Shown in pieces: positions 8,735 to 18,160 of a stretch of 64,000 nt of DNA. The DNA comes from Agrobacterium tumefaciens (GTDB lineage: Bacteria > Pseudomonadota > Alphaproteobacteria > Rhizobiales > Rhizobiaceae), in the NCBI RefSeq assembly GCF_005221325.1, contig NZ_CP039890.1, positions 248,001-312,000 on the forward strand, written 5' to 3'. The notes under the pieces are model-generated. The model made no database searches and was not told the origin of the DNA. It saw nothing but the letters and a program-made list of their open reading frames with translations. Each line of letters starts with the position of its first letter. Positions within the stretch are counted from its first letter, which is position 1. The translations under genes were made by a program, and so were the position numbers.

Positions 8735-9793
8735 ATGAGCGGGATTATTGGGAAACCACGGATCGGCGTAATCGGGGTAGGTTGGATTGGTTATCGCCAT
8801 GCGAAATATTGTGCCTCTTACAGCAATTGCGAACTGGTCGGCATAAGCGATCCTGGACCGGTTGCTTCGAAAGTCGGGGTTGAGCTCGGTGTTCCCAGCT
8901 TCGCTTCGGTTGAGGATCTGCTGGATCGCGTCAAACCCGACGGCGTTATCATCGCAACGCCGACGCAGCTCCATCTTCAGACTGCTGCACGCGCACTCGA
9001 GCGAGGCGTCGCGGTTTTGATCGAAAAGCCAATAACCGACACCGTAGCTGACGCTCGGACGCTGGTTGACCTCGCCAAGCGCAACGAGACCTCCATCCTG
9101 GTTGGCCATCATCGGCGTCATAACTCAGTGGTGAAGGAGACACGAAGGATTCTGAGCGAAGGCGACATTGGCCGATTGCTCGCGGTCAGCGTGCTCTGGT
9201 CCGTCAAGAAGCCGGATGATTACTTCGATGTGTCCTGGCGGCGGGAAAAGGGTGCGGGGCCCGTACTGATCAATCTCATTCATGAGATCGACCTTCTTCG
9301 ACATCTCTGCGGGGAGATTGAGACAGTCTCTGCAATCGTTTCGAGCGAGGGGCGCGGAAACTCGGTCGAGGACACTGTGGTGGCCATGCTCAAATTCAGC
9401 GGCGGTGCGATTGGGACCATCACGGCCTCCGATGCGTCTCCCGCTCCTTGGTCCTGGGATTCCGCGACCGGAGAAAACCCATTGATTTACCAGGGACGGG
9501 AGAATGCCTACCGTTTCCTTGGATCCGAGGGGTCTCTTGAATTTCCAGACCTTTTCATCTGGCGCTACGTTGATCAGGCAAAGCCAGGTTGGCTATCGCC
9601 GATCTCGCGTGAATCGCGCGTCATTCAACAGAACGAGGCTTACATTGCTCAACTAGAACATTTCTGTCGCGTCATCCAATGTGGAGAGACGCCACTAATC
9701 GACGGAGAAGACGGTTTGCGTACCCTCACGGCAACTCTCTCCATCCTCGAAGCAGCCGAGACAGGCATGCCTGTCACCCCTACGATGGGTTAA
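8735..9793 (+). CDS. Gfo/Idh/MocA family oxidoreductase
   Basis: NAD(P)-dependent dehydrogenase, 352 aa. The start at ATG 8735 is chosen because GGGAGGAATC precedes it and it opens directly into the Rossmann fold (RIGVIGVGWIGYRHAKYC, with GVGWIG). EKP occurs at VAVLIEKPITDT. The catalytic-domain motif is GAGPVLINLIHEIDLLRHL, with the conserved His-x-x-Asp. This second member is much closer to canonical myo-inositol/glucose-fructose-type dehydrogenases than the protein at 6591. It ends the plus-strand catabolic run and is followed by a hairpin at 9926-9958. Confidence 0.93.
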   Translation: MSGIIGKPRIGVIGVGWIGYRHAKYCASYSNCELVGISDPGPVASKVGVELGVPSFASVEDLLDRVKPDGVIIATPTQLHLQTAARALERGVAVLIEKPITDTVADARTLVDLAKRNETSILVGHHRRHNSVVKETRRILSEGDIGRLLAVSVLWSVKKPDDYFDVSWRREKGAGPVLINLIHEIDLLRHLCGEIETVSAIVSSEGRGNSVEDTVVAMLKFSGGAIGTITASDASPAPWSWDSATGENPLIYQGRENAYRFLGSEGSLEFPDLFIWRYVDQAKPGWLSPISRESRVIQQNEAYIAQLEHFCRVIQCGETPLIDGEDGLRTLTATLSILEAAETGMPVTPTMG

Positions 9794-9925
9794 AGATGGC
9801 GTGTCTATGCTAGGAAACTAGCCGCAGGAACTGGTCGTTTCTCAGATCCAGGTATTGTCCCGAACTGGTTCGAGCGAGCGCCAGAGGATTCACGCTCTGC
9901 CTTCCAATGATGCTTGACGGGAAGC

Positions 9926-9958
9926 GATCGGCATACTGACGGGTCAGGCATGCCGATC
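9926..9958. terminator. convergent hairpin between Gfo/Idh and AroE-like genes
   Basis: Arms GATCGGCAT / ATGCCGATC (9 bp) enclose CTGAC/GTCAG around a 2-nt loop, with a small bulge. It lies in the 182-bp gap between two converging genes, where a shared terminator is expected. Confidence 0.55.
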
Positions 9959-9975
9959 AGACATTTTCCTGGCAC

Positions 9976-10785
9976 CTAAGCCCAAAGCTCGCAGATATGG
10001 TCAACGGTCAGGTCGGCCTGTCCAGTGATCATGTGCATCCCGGAATGGGTCTCGACACCCTTTTTGGCAGCAAGCGCGAGAAGCCTGGTCGTCTCTGGCT
10101 GGGCAATGACTTCAGCAAATGTCATCCCCGGTTTTAGAAGATCGGGATCGAGCGGCAGGGCGTCCGAATCTTGAAGGCCGAGCGACGTGGCATTGACGAC
10201 GAGCTGACCCGCTTCCGGCTCGGCTTTGCCCGCCTTGGCAACCTTCCTTCCAAAGTCGGCGTTCACTGTCTCCGCCAGCGCTTCGGCTTTATCAAAGGTC
10301 CGGTTGGACACCGTGATGCTGTCGGCTCCTGCCTCGACCAAAGCAAACGCTATGGCAACCGAAGCACCGCCCGCTCCAATGATGAGAGCGTCGCGACCCT
10401 TGATCGCGACCCCTTTCGATTGCAGGCCCCGCACGAAGCCTTTTCCATCGAATTGATAGCCCCGAAATGTGCCGTCAAGTTCACGCCGAACAAAGTTGAC
10501 AGCGCCGACCCGGGCGGCAACCGGGTCAAGACTATCGCATAGATCGATGGCGGTCTGCTTGTGGGGCAGGGTGATGCCGAACCCCACGAGGTTCGGCATA
10601 GCCTTCAGACCGGCCCAGATCGTAGCCAGATCTGTTGCCGGAACATGGAGTGGGACAGAGACGATATCCGCTCCACGTGCCGCAAAGAGCGGATTGACCG
10701 CCGCTGGCGACTTGGCCTGGACGATCGGATCACCGATGATGCCGATCAGCCTGGTCGTGCCGCGAATAGTGACACCGTTTACCAC
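9976..10785 (-). CDS. shikimate dehydrogenase-like oxidoreductase (AroE family)
   Basis: NAD(P)-dependent dehydrogenase of the shikimate/quinate family, 269 aa. The GTG start at 10785 overlaps the end of the propeller gene by 7 bases (GTGGTAA), with GCGAGGAAC upstream, so translation is probably coupled. Visible motifs are GITLPHK (catalytic Lys in the family), GYQFDGKGF (catalytic Asp kept, but the usual Asn-Thr before it replaced by Gln-Phe), the nucleotide loop GAGGAS, SNRT, and NATSLG. The altered NTD motif and the catabolic context argue against a housekeeping aroE. A role in oxidising or reducing a cyclic polyol or keto-sugar is inference. Confidence 0.87.
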   Translation of the reverse strand: MVNGVTIRGTTRLIGIIGDPIVQAKSPAAVNPLFAARGADIVSVPLHVPATDLATIWAGLKAMPNLVGFGITLPHKQTAIDLCDSLDPVAARVGAVNFVRRELDGTFRGYQFDGKGFVRGLQSKGVAIKGRDALIIGAGGASVAIAFALVEAGADSITVSNRTFDKAEALAETVNADFGRKVAKAGKAEPEAGQLVVNATSLGLQDSDALPLDPDLLKPGMTFAEVIAQPETTRLLALAAKKGVETHSGMHMITGQADLTVDHICELWA

Positions 10786-12752
10786 GACAGTTCCTCGCGC
10801 TTGAGCCAGACGATGCTGCCGTCCTCGATGCCGACGATAAGGTCGAGCACACCGCGACCAGCCCAATCGGCGACTTCAGGAGAGGCGACATGCATCGCCA
10901 TTTGAATGGTCTCGTTCCGATGTTTGATCGGAACCGGCAATGCGAAACGAGGCTCTTCCGGTGTCCCGATGTTGCGCGCGTAGAAGAGGCCGGCCTGCTT
11001 GGTGGTGTTGCGCGGCGCGCCGGTTTTCGGATCGGGCGGCACGCAGGCGCGAGCATGGGTGCCGAAGATCAGATCGGTACGACCAGTCCCTTCCCAATCG
11101 CAAAAGCACAGCTTCACACGACCGCGTCCACCGCCGACATCCACGGTGAAGCGCATGGCGTCACCATCTTCCCATTGGAGGAAACGCTTGTCGATGAGTT
11201 CGGTATCCGAGGCTTTCCTCCAGTCACTGAGGACGCCGTCCTCATCCAATGCGACATAGTGAAGGTCGTTGTCCCCGAGCCAGTCGACGACTGCAGGCCT
11301 CACCCGCCAGACCGTCTTCAGCGGCTTGCCCCTGTATGTGAGGAATTCCTCTTCGCCAAAGCGCGGCGGAATCGTTTTTTCGCCGGTATTGCGAAATAGA
11401 CGGTGCCTTCCCGTTACGTCGCTGACGAGAATGTCCATGCTGCCATCGCCCGTCCAGTCGGCCAGTGTCGGGCAGGAATAGCCGAACATCTTTTCCGATG
11501 GCCCCTGTATTGAACCGGTCAGACCGGCCGCAAGTCGGATCGGCTTCTCGCCGCCCTTCAGCATGACTTCTTTGTCGAGATAGATGGTGCCGTCCTTTTC
11601 CCGGCTCTGGTAGAAGAGAAGTTCGCCGGTACTGTTGCCGACAACCAGGTCGTAGTGCCCATCACCGCTGAAATCATATGCAGCCGGGCTTGGCAGGATG
11701 CCGGCATGGATCAGTGGCTTTTCAGTCTCGATTCGGCCTCGCTGCTCGAAGCGCGGCAATCCGTCCTCGCCATCGCCGACGTTTTTGAGGAAACTGATAT
11801 AGCCGTCCTCAGCGCCGTAAAGGATATCCTCGCGGCCGTCGCCATCCCAATCCACCACACAGGGCAGGTGGATGCATTGTTCGAGTTCCAGAACTTTGTC
11901 ATCGATCGTGCGGATCAAGCTGGTCGGCTCGAAGGTTCCGTCTTCGCGCTGTCTTGCGATGTGCAGGATATTCCAGAATTCGCCAGCTATCACACTCTGG
12001 CGCTCTGCACCGAAGCGGCCGAAAGCCGGAGCAAGCTGGCCATAGACTTCGAGCGGCGTCTCGCCGGCGATGAGCGCATGCCCCTTTTCCAGTACGGGAG
12101 CCGCGAGCGTGCCACTGTTCTTGAAGGCGTAAAGGAAACCGCGTAGCGGACCGCCCAGCCAGCGGCCGGCATCGTCATATCCGCGATACCCTTCATCATT
12201 CCATTCCAGGCCGTTCGGCCAGTAGTCGTTCCAGTAGTCGCTACCGACGATCAACTCATCGACGCCGTCGTCATCGATGTCGTGGAAGCGGGCCATGTGG
12301 AAATACTCATTGCCCTTGACCCAGTCGGCCTCGAGATCGAGCCTTACGGGATCGCCGAATTTCGGGGCTCCCTTTACGCCGATATTGGGAAAGACGTATA
12401 TCTGCTTGCGCAGACGTGATGTCGAGACGAGGTGGAAAGTATCGCCGTCCCTGACGGCAGTCACGTAGCCGCGCACACCGTCGACCAGTTCCTCTTCACC
12501 CAAAACAGGTGTCCCGTCGGAGTTTGTTCCGATCTGGCGGCGCAGAAAAACACGGCCGTCATAACAGGCGTCCCATGCTGAAATCAGCATGTCCTTCGTG
12601 CCTGTGCCGCTCCAGTCCACAATTTCGACGCAGGTGATGATGCGCCCTGCAACGGCTGCCGACTTGACGTCCGGGTGGTATTTCAAAGCCTCCGGGCCAT
12701 AGTCTGGACCGTGCCACAGAGTGGCATCGTCCTCCCATCTTGTTACGCTCAT
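10779..12752 (-). CDS. cytoplasmic FG-GAP/VCBS-repeat beta-propeller protein
   Basis: A 657-aa protein made of about eight repeats with a DW.G.G..D-(I/L) core: IVDWSGTGTKD, DIDDDGVDE, VVDWDGDGRED, AYDFSGDGHYD, LADWTGDGSMD, VVDWLGDND, FCDWEGTGRTD and VADWAGRGVLD. Such DxDGxxD loops bind calcium and mark propeller blades. Eight blades is the fold of PL11-type rhamnogalacturonan lyases, but no catalytic residues can be assigned here. No signal peptide or membrane segment is present, which is unusual because most VCBS/FG-GAP proteins are secreted. It is translationally coupled to the AroE-like gene and preceded by operator-like site 12783-12795. It is probably an enzyme or scaffold of the sugar pathway; the true function is unknown. 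Confidence 0.85.
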   Translation of the reverse strand: MSVTRWEDDATLWHGPDYGPEALKYHPDVKSAAVAGRIITCVEIVDWSGTGTKDMLISAWDACYDGRVFLRRQIGTNSDGTPVLGEEELVDGVRGYVTAVRDGDTFHLVSTSRLRKQIYVFPNIGVKGAPKFGDPVRLDLEADWVKGNEYFHMARFHDIDDDGVDELIVGSDYWNDYWPNGLEWNDEGYRGYDDAGRWLGGPLRGFLYAFKNSGTLAAPVLEKGHALIAGETPLEVYGQLAPAFGRFGAERQSVIAGEFWNILHIARQREDGTFEPTSLIRTIDDKVLELEQCIHLPCVVDWDGDGREDILYGAEDGYISFLKNVGDGEDGLPRFEQRGRIETEKPLIHAGILPSPAAYDFSGDGHYDLVVGNSTGELLFYQSREKDGTIYLDKEVMLKGGEKPIRLAAGLTGSIQGPSEKMFGYSCPTLADWTGDGSMDILVSDVTGRHRLFRNTGEKTIPPRFGEEEFLTYRGKPLKTVWRVRPAVVDWLGDNDLHYVALDEDGVLSDWRKASDTELIDKRFLQWEDGDAMRFTVDVGGGRGRVKLCFCDWEGTGRTDLIFGTHARACVPPDPKTGAPRNTTKQAGLFYARNIGTPEEPRFALPVPIKHRNETIQMAMHVASPEVADWAGRGVLDLIVGIEDGSIVWLKREELSW

Positions 12753-12782
12753 CGCAAACCCTCTCTAATTGCGCACTTAATT

Positions 12783-12795
12783 GGAACTGATTTCT
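12783..12795. promoter_or_regulatory. IclR-type operator, site 3
   Basis: GGAACTGATTTCT, 31 bp upstream of the propeller gene start. Same GGAA-N5-TTCY form as the other sites. The rest of the 351-bp gap 12753-13103 between the propeller gene and the next IclR gene shows nothing else recognisable. Confidence 0.5.
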
Positions 12796-13103
12796 AAAAC
12801 GAAACCACCTTTCGAATCTAGTAGAAAATTTTGTCAGGCGCGCTTTAGGGGCAGGACATCGGGTAGTGATATAGGGAGGAAGAAGAGGCTGATGTCCGGT
12901 AGAAGGCAGAGCATTAACGTGAGTTTGCTCCCAATCAGCCTGCGTTGCTGGCGCACTGGCACTGGACAAGCTGTTCGATCAGGAGTGCGGGTAGGCGCAG
13001 AACCGCTTTGTGAGGACACATCACGAGGTCTGCAATGGCAGAGCCCGGCGATCCTTGCAGATCCAACCGGCCGCGTTCTGCGTTAAAGTAACTTTAGGCG
13101 CAG

Positions 13104-13928
13104 CTACAGCACTGCGCCGGTTGCTACGATCAGTGGCGTCATGGTTCGCTGACGAACTCGCAGAGGCCAGATGTCGCTCAGTTCTTCCGCAGCTTTTTTG
13201 AGGGAACAGACTAAGTCGGGCCAACGATCTTCGGTTATGCGCATAAGAGGCCCCGCAACGGAGATGGTTCCAGCGACCGGCGCTTCAGCATCAGAACTCG
13301 TTCGAAAGGGAACCGCGACTGCTGCGGTACCAGCCTCACCCTCCTCGACAGAGGTTGCGAAGCCCCGCTCCCGGGTTTCATTCAGTCGGACCCTGAGTTC
13401 ATCGATCGACCGAGCAGAATTGGGCCCAAGCTTTCGTTTGGCCGTAAAACCGCGAGAATAAATGATTTCCAGAGCCTGTTCTTCGGGTAGGGTGGAAAGC
13501 CATGCTTTTCCATTTGCCGTTGCGTGAAGAACGATCTCTTGTCCCATGTCCGGATCATATCGGAGGCCGGTTGTTGCACCTTGTGCGCGTGCCACCCATA
13601 TCAAATCCCGACCCTCCAGAATCGCTAAGCGGCAATACTCTTGCGTCTCCGTAGCCAACCGATTCAGGACCGATTGGACCACGTCGGGGACGTTCCGGGC
13701 ATCGAGATTCCGGAAGGCCAACGCGCTCAAACGGAGAGAAAGGGCATAGTTTTGACTCGCGGCGTCTTGGGTAACCCAACCATGGTTAATAAGGGTAGTC
13801 AAAAGGCGATGGACCGCACTGGCCGGCATATCGAGGCGTCCGGCAAGATCGGACAACTCGATAGATCCTGCTTCTCCAGCCAGCACTTCCAAAAGCGTGA
13901 GGCATCGTGATACGGCTGCGACGGTCAA
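13104..13928 (-). CDS. IclR-family transcriptional regulator (divergent member)
   Basis: Regulator of 274 aa with an N-terminal winged helix (AAVSRCLTLLEVLAGEAGSIELSDLAGRLDMPASAVHRLLTTL, residues about 4-46) and an IclR ligand domain (IVLHATANGKAWLSTLPEE, then VEEGEAGTAAVAVPF). It is related to, but clearly distinct from, the two near-identical IclR proteins at 5591 and 18434. It lies upstream of the propeller/AroE-like pair on the same strand and divergent from the PfkB kinase, so it probably controls both. Two operator-like sites lie in its 317-bp upstream region. Confidence 0.93.
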   Translation of the reverse strand: MTVAAVSRCLTLLEVLAGEAGSIELSDLAGRLDMPASAVHRLLTTLINHGWVTQDAASQNYALSLRLSALAFRNLDARNVPDVVQSVLNRLATETQEYCRLAILEGRDLIWVARAQGATTGLRYDPDMGQEIVLHATANGKAWLSTLPEEQALEIIYSRGFTAKRKLGPNSARSIDELRVRLNETRERGFATSVEEGEAGTAAVAVPFRTSSDAEAPVAGTISVAGPLMRITEDRWPDLVCSLKKAAEELSDIWPLRVRQRTMTPLIVATGAVL

Positions 13929-13975
13929 ACCTGAATCTCCTGTTTTGCGAAGCTTACAAGGTTTGTTTCTAAACT

Positions 13976-13988
13976 GGAATAGGCTTCC
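13976..13988. promoter_or_regulatory. IclR-type operator, site 4
   Basis: GGAATAGGCTTCC, 48 bp upstream of the IclR gene start at 13928. GGAA/TTCC half-sites with a 5-bp spacer. Confidence 0.5.
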
Positions 13989-14092
13989 ATAAGTGCTCGA
14001 CGTCAGTGATCAAGGTCGGCAATTTTCTGTAATGGCGGAAGACGCGTCAGCCGTCGGCCGGGCCGAGGTTACTCTTTGAGCTTGAGAAAAAC

Positions 14093-14105
14093 AGAAATGG
14101 ATTCT
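14093..14105. promoter_or_regulatory. IclR-type operator, site 5
   Basis: AGAAATGGATTCT, 141 bp upstream of the PfkB kinase. A symmetric AGAA/TTCT variant of the same 13-bp pattern, in the divergent region between the IclR gene and the kinase. Confidence 0.4.
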
Positions 14106-14245
14106 AAAAGACAACTCAATTCCGATCATCGGCGATACGGATTAGAGGTGACCGATCATCACGGCAATCTTAGCGTAGGTTGGAAACGTAGATCGCTTGG
14201 ATCGTAATTCAGTGCCGCCCGCCAACTGCAACGAGGGTTCAAATT

Positions 14246-15121
14246 ATGATTGTCACGTTCGGGTCAATAAATGCTGACCTCATTTATCTGGTCGACGAGA
14301 TACCTCAAGCTGGACAGACGGTCTTAGCCCGCGGATCACGAACAGAGGCTGGAGGGAAGGGGGCTAACCAAGCCCTCGCAGCCGCACGGGATGGCGCGAA
14401 TGTCGTGATGATCGGTGCTGTGGGTAACGACGCGATGGCCCCCATTGCCCTCCAGAATCTGGAACGCGAAGTCGATATCAGCCGTGTGGTTCGATTAGAG
14501 GAGCGTACTGGCTCCGCCGCTATAATGATCGATACCGATGGCCGCAATATGATAGCGGTAGCAGCAGGCGCCAACCTGGCAGCCCAGTCGAATGGCGTTG
14601 AAGATGAGCTGCTTTGTAACGCAAATTACGTCCTCATGCAGATGGAAAGCGACACTGTTCAGATCGAAAATTTGATCAGACGGGTTTTCAATCATTCCGC
14701 AAAATCGATCCTCAATCTGGCGCCGGCCTACCGGCTGGATCGCGACCTTCTCTCGCTCGTCGATATCCTAATCGTCAACGAAGACGAGGCGGAAGCTCTT
14801 TCTGGTTGGCTTGATTGCGAGCCGAGCGCGAGATCGTTGTCCGGCGCTCTCAACACCGGCGTCTTACGCACCAAGGGAGGAGAGGGAGCTGAAGCTTTCA
14901 TCAACGGCGAGGACGTAACGGTCCCGGCGCTACGGGTCGACGCTGTGGATACGACCGCAGCTGGTGATTGTTTTGTAGGCGTCCTCGCGTCTGCTCTCGA
15001 TCGAGGTCTCTCGCTCGACGCGGCAATGCGACGAGCCGCAAAAGCCGCTGCGATTGCGTGTTCGCGTCTTGGAAGCCAGTCGAGTATTCCTCACTACGAC
15101 GAGACAGACAGCTGGACTTGA
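14246..15121 (+). CDS. PfkB-family sugar kinase (ribokinase-like)
   Basis: ATP-dependent carbohydrate kinase, 291 aa, cytoplasmic. The first PfkB signature is GGKGANQALAAAR (residues about 36-48). The second is DAVDTTAAGDCFVGVLASAL, with the catalytic base Asp in AAGD and the anion hole. The overall layout matches ribokinase (MIVTFGSINADLIYLVDEIPQAGQT). It phosphorylates a free pentose or related sugar in known relatives; the actual substrate is unknown. Its place divergent from the IclR gene suggests it activates the product of the neighbouring dehydrogenases or the propeller protein. Confidence 0.92.
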   Translation: MIVTFGSINADLIYLVDEIPQAGQTVLARGSRTEAGGKGANQALAAARDGANVVMIGAVGNDAMAPIALQNLEREVDISRVVRLEERTGSAAIMIDTDGRNMIAVAAGANLAAQSNGVEDELLCNANYVLMQMESDTVQIENLIRRVFNHSAKSILNLAPAYRLDRDLLSLVDILIVNEDEAEALSGWLDCEPSARSLSGALNTGVLRTKGGEGAEAFINGEDVTVPALRVDAVDTTAAGDCFVGVLASALDRGLSLDAAMRRAAKAAAIACSRLGSQSSIPHYDETDSWT

Positions 15122-15196
15122 GGGAAAGCCAGGGGCAAACACCTGCTTAACGCCACCGGGAATGACTGAAGACACTACCGCTGCGAGCGACCTGCA

Positions 15197-15772
15197 ATGA
15201 GCTATCCAGCATATATCTCGGCGGTGTTTATCCTGCTTTTGAGTCCCGGCCCGACAAATACGTTGATGGGGTTGGCATCGGCGCGCAACAATTTCTGGGT
15301 CGTTGCAAGACTACTACCTGCCGAACTTCTCGGTTACCTCACTATGATAGTGCCCCTCACGTGGCTCGGGGGAGAGATGATCAGTCGATGGCCCGAAACC
15401 GGTTTGATGTTGAAGGCCGCGGCGGCGATTTGGGTTATGTATCTCGCAATCAAGCTTTGGGTGGCGGCAACAAAAGATGTCGCGGACTGCAGCGTGACCG
15501 CTCGACGCATATTTGTGACAACGGCGCTCAACCCCAAGGCCCTCGTGTTTGGGCTTGTTCTTCTGCCTCAGCCGATCGCACCGGACTTCCTGCCAAAGCT
15601 AGTTATTTTCGTTGTCTTGGCGAGCATTGCCACCATGATTTGGGGTTTGATTGGCAGGTTGACGCGGGTCGGTGCGCGAAACCACCGACACATGATGGTA
15701 CTTCAGCGGGCCGCGTCCGTCTGGCTCGCTATAGTGTCCTGCACGGTTGGTGCAAGTCTCTTTCAAGCCTAG
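15197..15772 (+). CDS. LysE-family membrane exporter
   Basis: Inner-membrane transporter of the LysE/RhtB superfamily, 191 aa. It has the N-terminal signature LLSPGPTNTLMGLASARN and five to six hydrophobic segments. The family exports amino acids and small polar metabolites. It is separated by 75 bp from the PfkB gene on the same strand and could be co-transcribed. The substrate cannot be told from sequence. Confidence 0.88.
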   Translation: MSYPAYISAVFILLLSPGPTNTLMGLASARNNFWVVARLLPAELLGYLTMIVPLTWLGGEMISRWPETGLMLKAAAAIWVMYLAIKLWVAATKDVADCSVTARRIFVTTALNPKALVFGLVLLPQPIAPDFLPKLVIFVVLASIATMIWGLIGRLTRVGARNHRHMMVLQRAASVWLAIVSCTVGASLFQA

Positions 15773-16100
15773 AACCTCGGTCCTACATCAACCGTGAGAA
15801 ACTCGAAAGCCACGCCCTTGGAGCCTCTTCCCACCCTCACCGCGTAAGGCAGCGATGCCTTTAATCTGTGGAAGACTGCCGTAGTTGAGGTGTGAAGCGG
15901 CTCAGCATGACGTCGATATTCGACGTGCCTTATCGACTGATGATGGCGTCGCTCCAGTGTTGAGTTTCCTTTAAGGACACCCCCGGACCGTCGAGGTATA
16001 GGGACTTTTTGGACCATCCTCGATGTCTATAGAACCGGCTGCAACGGTCGGCGAGAATGCGGTCATAGAGTAAACCGTCGTCCAGACCGGCTGCCGACGC

Positions 16101-16385
16101 CTAGCGGCTAATGTGCTCTATCGTCCAGTTGGCAAACCGCCGATGCGAAGACGGCATGTGCTCCGGTGTCGTCGTTTGGTGCCTTTGCCACTCGATCACC
16201 CGTGAGCTGCGATCCATTCGCCCTCGTAGAATATCTCGATCGTGTTGGCAGTGATTTGCGCGTCCCTGCTCTCGGGCAAACTGGTAGGGCACGGAGTAAA
16301 AGTGCTTGTCGACACGATAGTCGAAGCCTGCCCGGCGACCCTTCTCGACAGGCATGGTCGAACTTGAAGAGTGCTGCTCTAACAC
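16101..16385 (-). pseudogene. istA: IS21-family istA transposase fossil
   Basis: A remnant of the IstA C-terminal half. One frame carries YRVDKHFYSVPYQFAREQ, a second frame carries DAQITANTIEIFYEGEW, then the first frame resumes with PEHMPSSHRRFANWTIEH. These three blocks are contiguous in intact IS21 IstA, so at least two frameshifts have occurred. No istB or terminal repeats were found. It lies in the otherwise gene-free 681-bp gap 15773-16453, in which nothing else was recognised. Confidence 0.8.
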
Positions 16386-16453
16386 GCTATTTCAAGGCTG
16401 TGGGGTAGTGTGGTCGCACGGCATCCCAAAGCTGTGATGCCGTGCCTAGAGGC

Positions 16454-17758
16454 TCAAGATTTCGATAGAGCCTCCGAATAACGGGACTTGATCTGCGAAA
16501 CGACGCTTTCAGGCGTACTGCCGCGCAGGATCATGCGCTGGAATTCCTCGCCGGCAATCTGATTGAAGGCTGACTGGATGACAGAGTAAGTTACCAGGAG
16601 ACCGCGCTCCTGAACAAGGGCCTTCCAGCCTTGTTGATCAGCGGCCTCAGGTGTAGAGAAATATGGATCGTTGTAGACACTCGCCCGCGCGACAACCTCA
16701 CCGCCACGAGCCGCGAGAATTTGCGCTTCCGGGCTTGTCATGAACTTTACGAATTCCCAAGCGGCTTCCCTATTCGGAGAGTTTGCATTGATGCTCAATT
16801 GGAATCCATAAGCGGTCAGCTTATCGCCCTGCCCGACCGTGGGTGCTGGGGCCCAGGCGAGATCATTGTTCGCAACCGCATTTTCGATACCCTTGTACCG
16901 ATAAAGGCCAAAAGAGGCGGAAGCGACCGTTGCCGAGCGCAGGCCATCCTGCAATTCATTGTATCCATATTGCAAGCTGACGGGCGTGGAGGCCTTTTTC
17001 GCGAAAAGGTCCGAAACGGTCGTGGCGGCGAGCAAAAGCCGGTCATCCGAAAAAGCGATGTTCCGGCCGTCGGGAGCAAAAAGAGGACCTGTATTTCCGG
17101 CAAGTATCGAACTGATGATGAATTCGTTAAATGCCTGGGCGCCACCGATCCCGCCCGTCGTCCCGATCGGAACGGCATATCCGATAGTAGCTCCTTTAGT
17201 GAGCTTTGCTCCCAGAGCCGCAACTTCTTCGTAGGTGCGCGGTGGACTTGTAACTTGCGCTTCTGCAAACCGGCTTTTTCGATAGATAAGGATCGGAATG
17301 CGAAAGTCCTGCTGCAGACCCCACAGTTGCCCATTAACCTTAGTCTGCTCTAGAGGGATCAGCCAATCTTTGGTATCAATGCCGTCACGGGCTATAAGGT
17401 CATCAATTGGCAAAATTGAACCAGTCGACGAATATTCCGGCTGTTGCGAATTTGAGACGCGGATGACGTCGGGCGCACCGGAACGCGCGCGTGCCGCACG
17501 AATACCATTTGCACCTGAAGGGTCGACAATGACTCTGATCTTGATCGATGGATTGGCCTTTTCGAACGCTTCGATCATCCGATTCTGCGCGACAGCCCTA
17601 GGGTCTTTGCCGTTGGACGGATCAAGAAACCCATTGTAGCTCACCTCGGATGTTACGCCGGATTGTGCCGATGCTCGTCGGCCTCCAACCCCGGCAACCA
17701 CTGATGCTGCAGCCAGCCCGCCTAATAGTGAGCGGCGCGATAATTTCAAGTCGTCCAT
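16454..17758 (-). CDS. ABC transporter extracellular sugar-binding protein (orphan paralogue)
   Basis: Periplasmic binding protein, 434 aa. It is exported by a Tat-type signal (LSRRSLLGGLAAASVVAGVGG, then ASA/Q near residue 31), unlike the Sec signal of its paralogue at 1202. The mature region shares the same motifs (NGFLDPSNGKDPR, IRVIVDPSGANG, PDVIRVSN). No permease or ATPase gene is adjacent; only an ATPase fossil at 18161-18281 and an IclR gene lie upstream. It may donate substrate to the intact permeases at 2548-4340, or be a leftover. The gene itself is undamaged, with operator-like site 17915 upstream. Confidence 0.92.
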   Translation of the reverse strand: MDDLKLSRRSLLGGLAAASVVAGVGGRRASAQSGVTSEVSYNGFLDPSNGKDPRAVAQNRMIEAFEKANPSIKIRVIVDPSGANGIRAARARSGAPDVIRVSNSQQPEYSSTGSILPIDDLIARDGIDTKDWLIPLEQTKVNGQLWGLQQDFRIPILIYRKSRFAEAQVTSPPRTYEEVAALGAKLTKGATIGYAVPIGTTGGIGGAQAFNEFIISSILAGNTGPLFAPDGRNIAFSDDRLLLAATTVSDLFAKKASTPVSLQYGYNELQDGLRSATVASASFGLYRYKGIENAVANNDLAWAPAPTVGQGDKLTAYGFQLSINANSPNREAAWEFVKFMTSPEAQILAARGGEVVARASVYNDPYFSTPEAADQQGWKALVQERGLLVTYSVIQSAFNQIAGEEFQRMILRGSTPESVVSQIKSRYSEALSKS

Positions 17759-17914
17759 ATAGATTCCTCCTCCCAGTTGGTCCTTGTCTTACGCGAGCAC
17801 ACCACATGAGGTGCTACAGTCGTCAATGCCGCGTGATTTTCCCCAGCCTACGATGCTCCCGCCTCCTGGCTACCGTGGCTTATCCTCGGCGCGGCCAAGC
17901 GCCGGCACACTATT

Positions 17915-17927
17915 GGAACGCCATTCT
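17915..17927. promoter_or_regulatory. IclR-type operator, site 6
   Basis: GGAACGCCATTCT, 157 bp upstream of the orphan binding-protein start, matching sites 1 and 2 in its first six bases. Confidence 0.55.
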
Positions 17928-18160
17928 ATCTACGAAATTGGGTATGTCAACGACGGAAAAGCGTCGTGTTGGGGCAGGAAATTGGCCTGGTCAAGGGCTT
18001 AATAGCCAATACCCAGTCGTAAACGATGGAATGCTGTTCCGCCTAATGAGTTCGTTGTTTGCCCACCCCTCCTAGCTCTCGCTTGCGGCATCGGCCCACA
18101 CGGAGATCGGAGGGCAGGATACGATACGTCACGCGGTTGCGCCTCTTCATACAGACGCGT

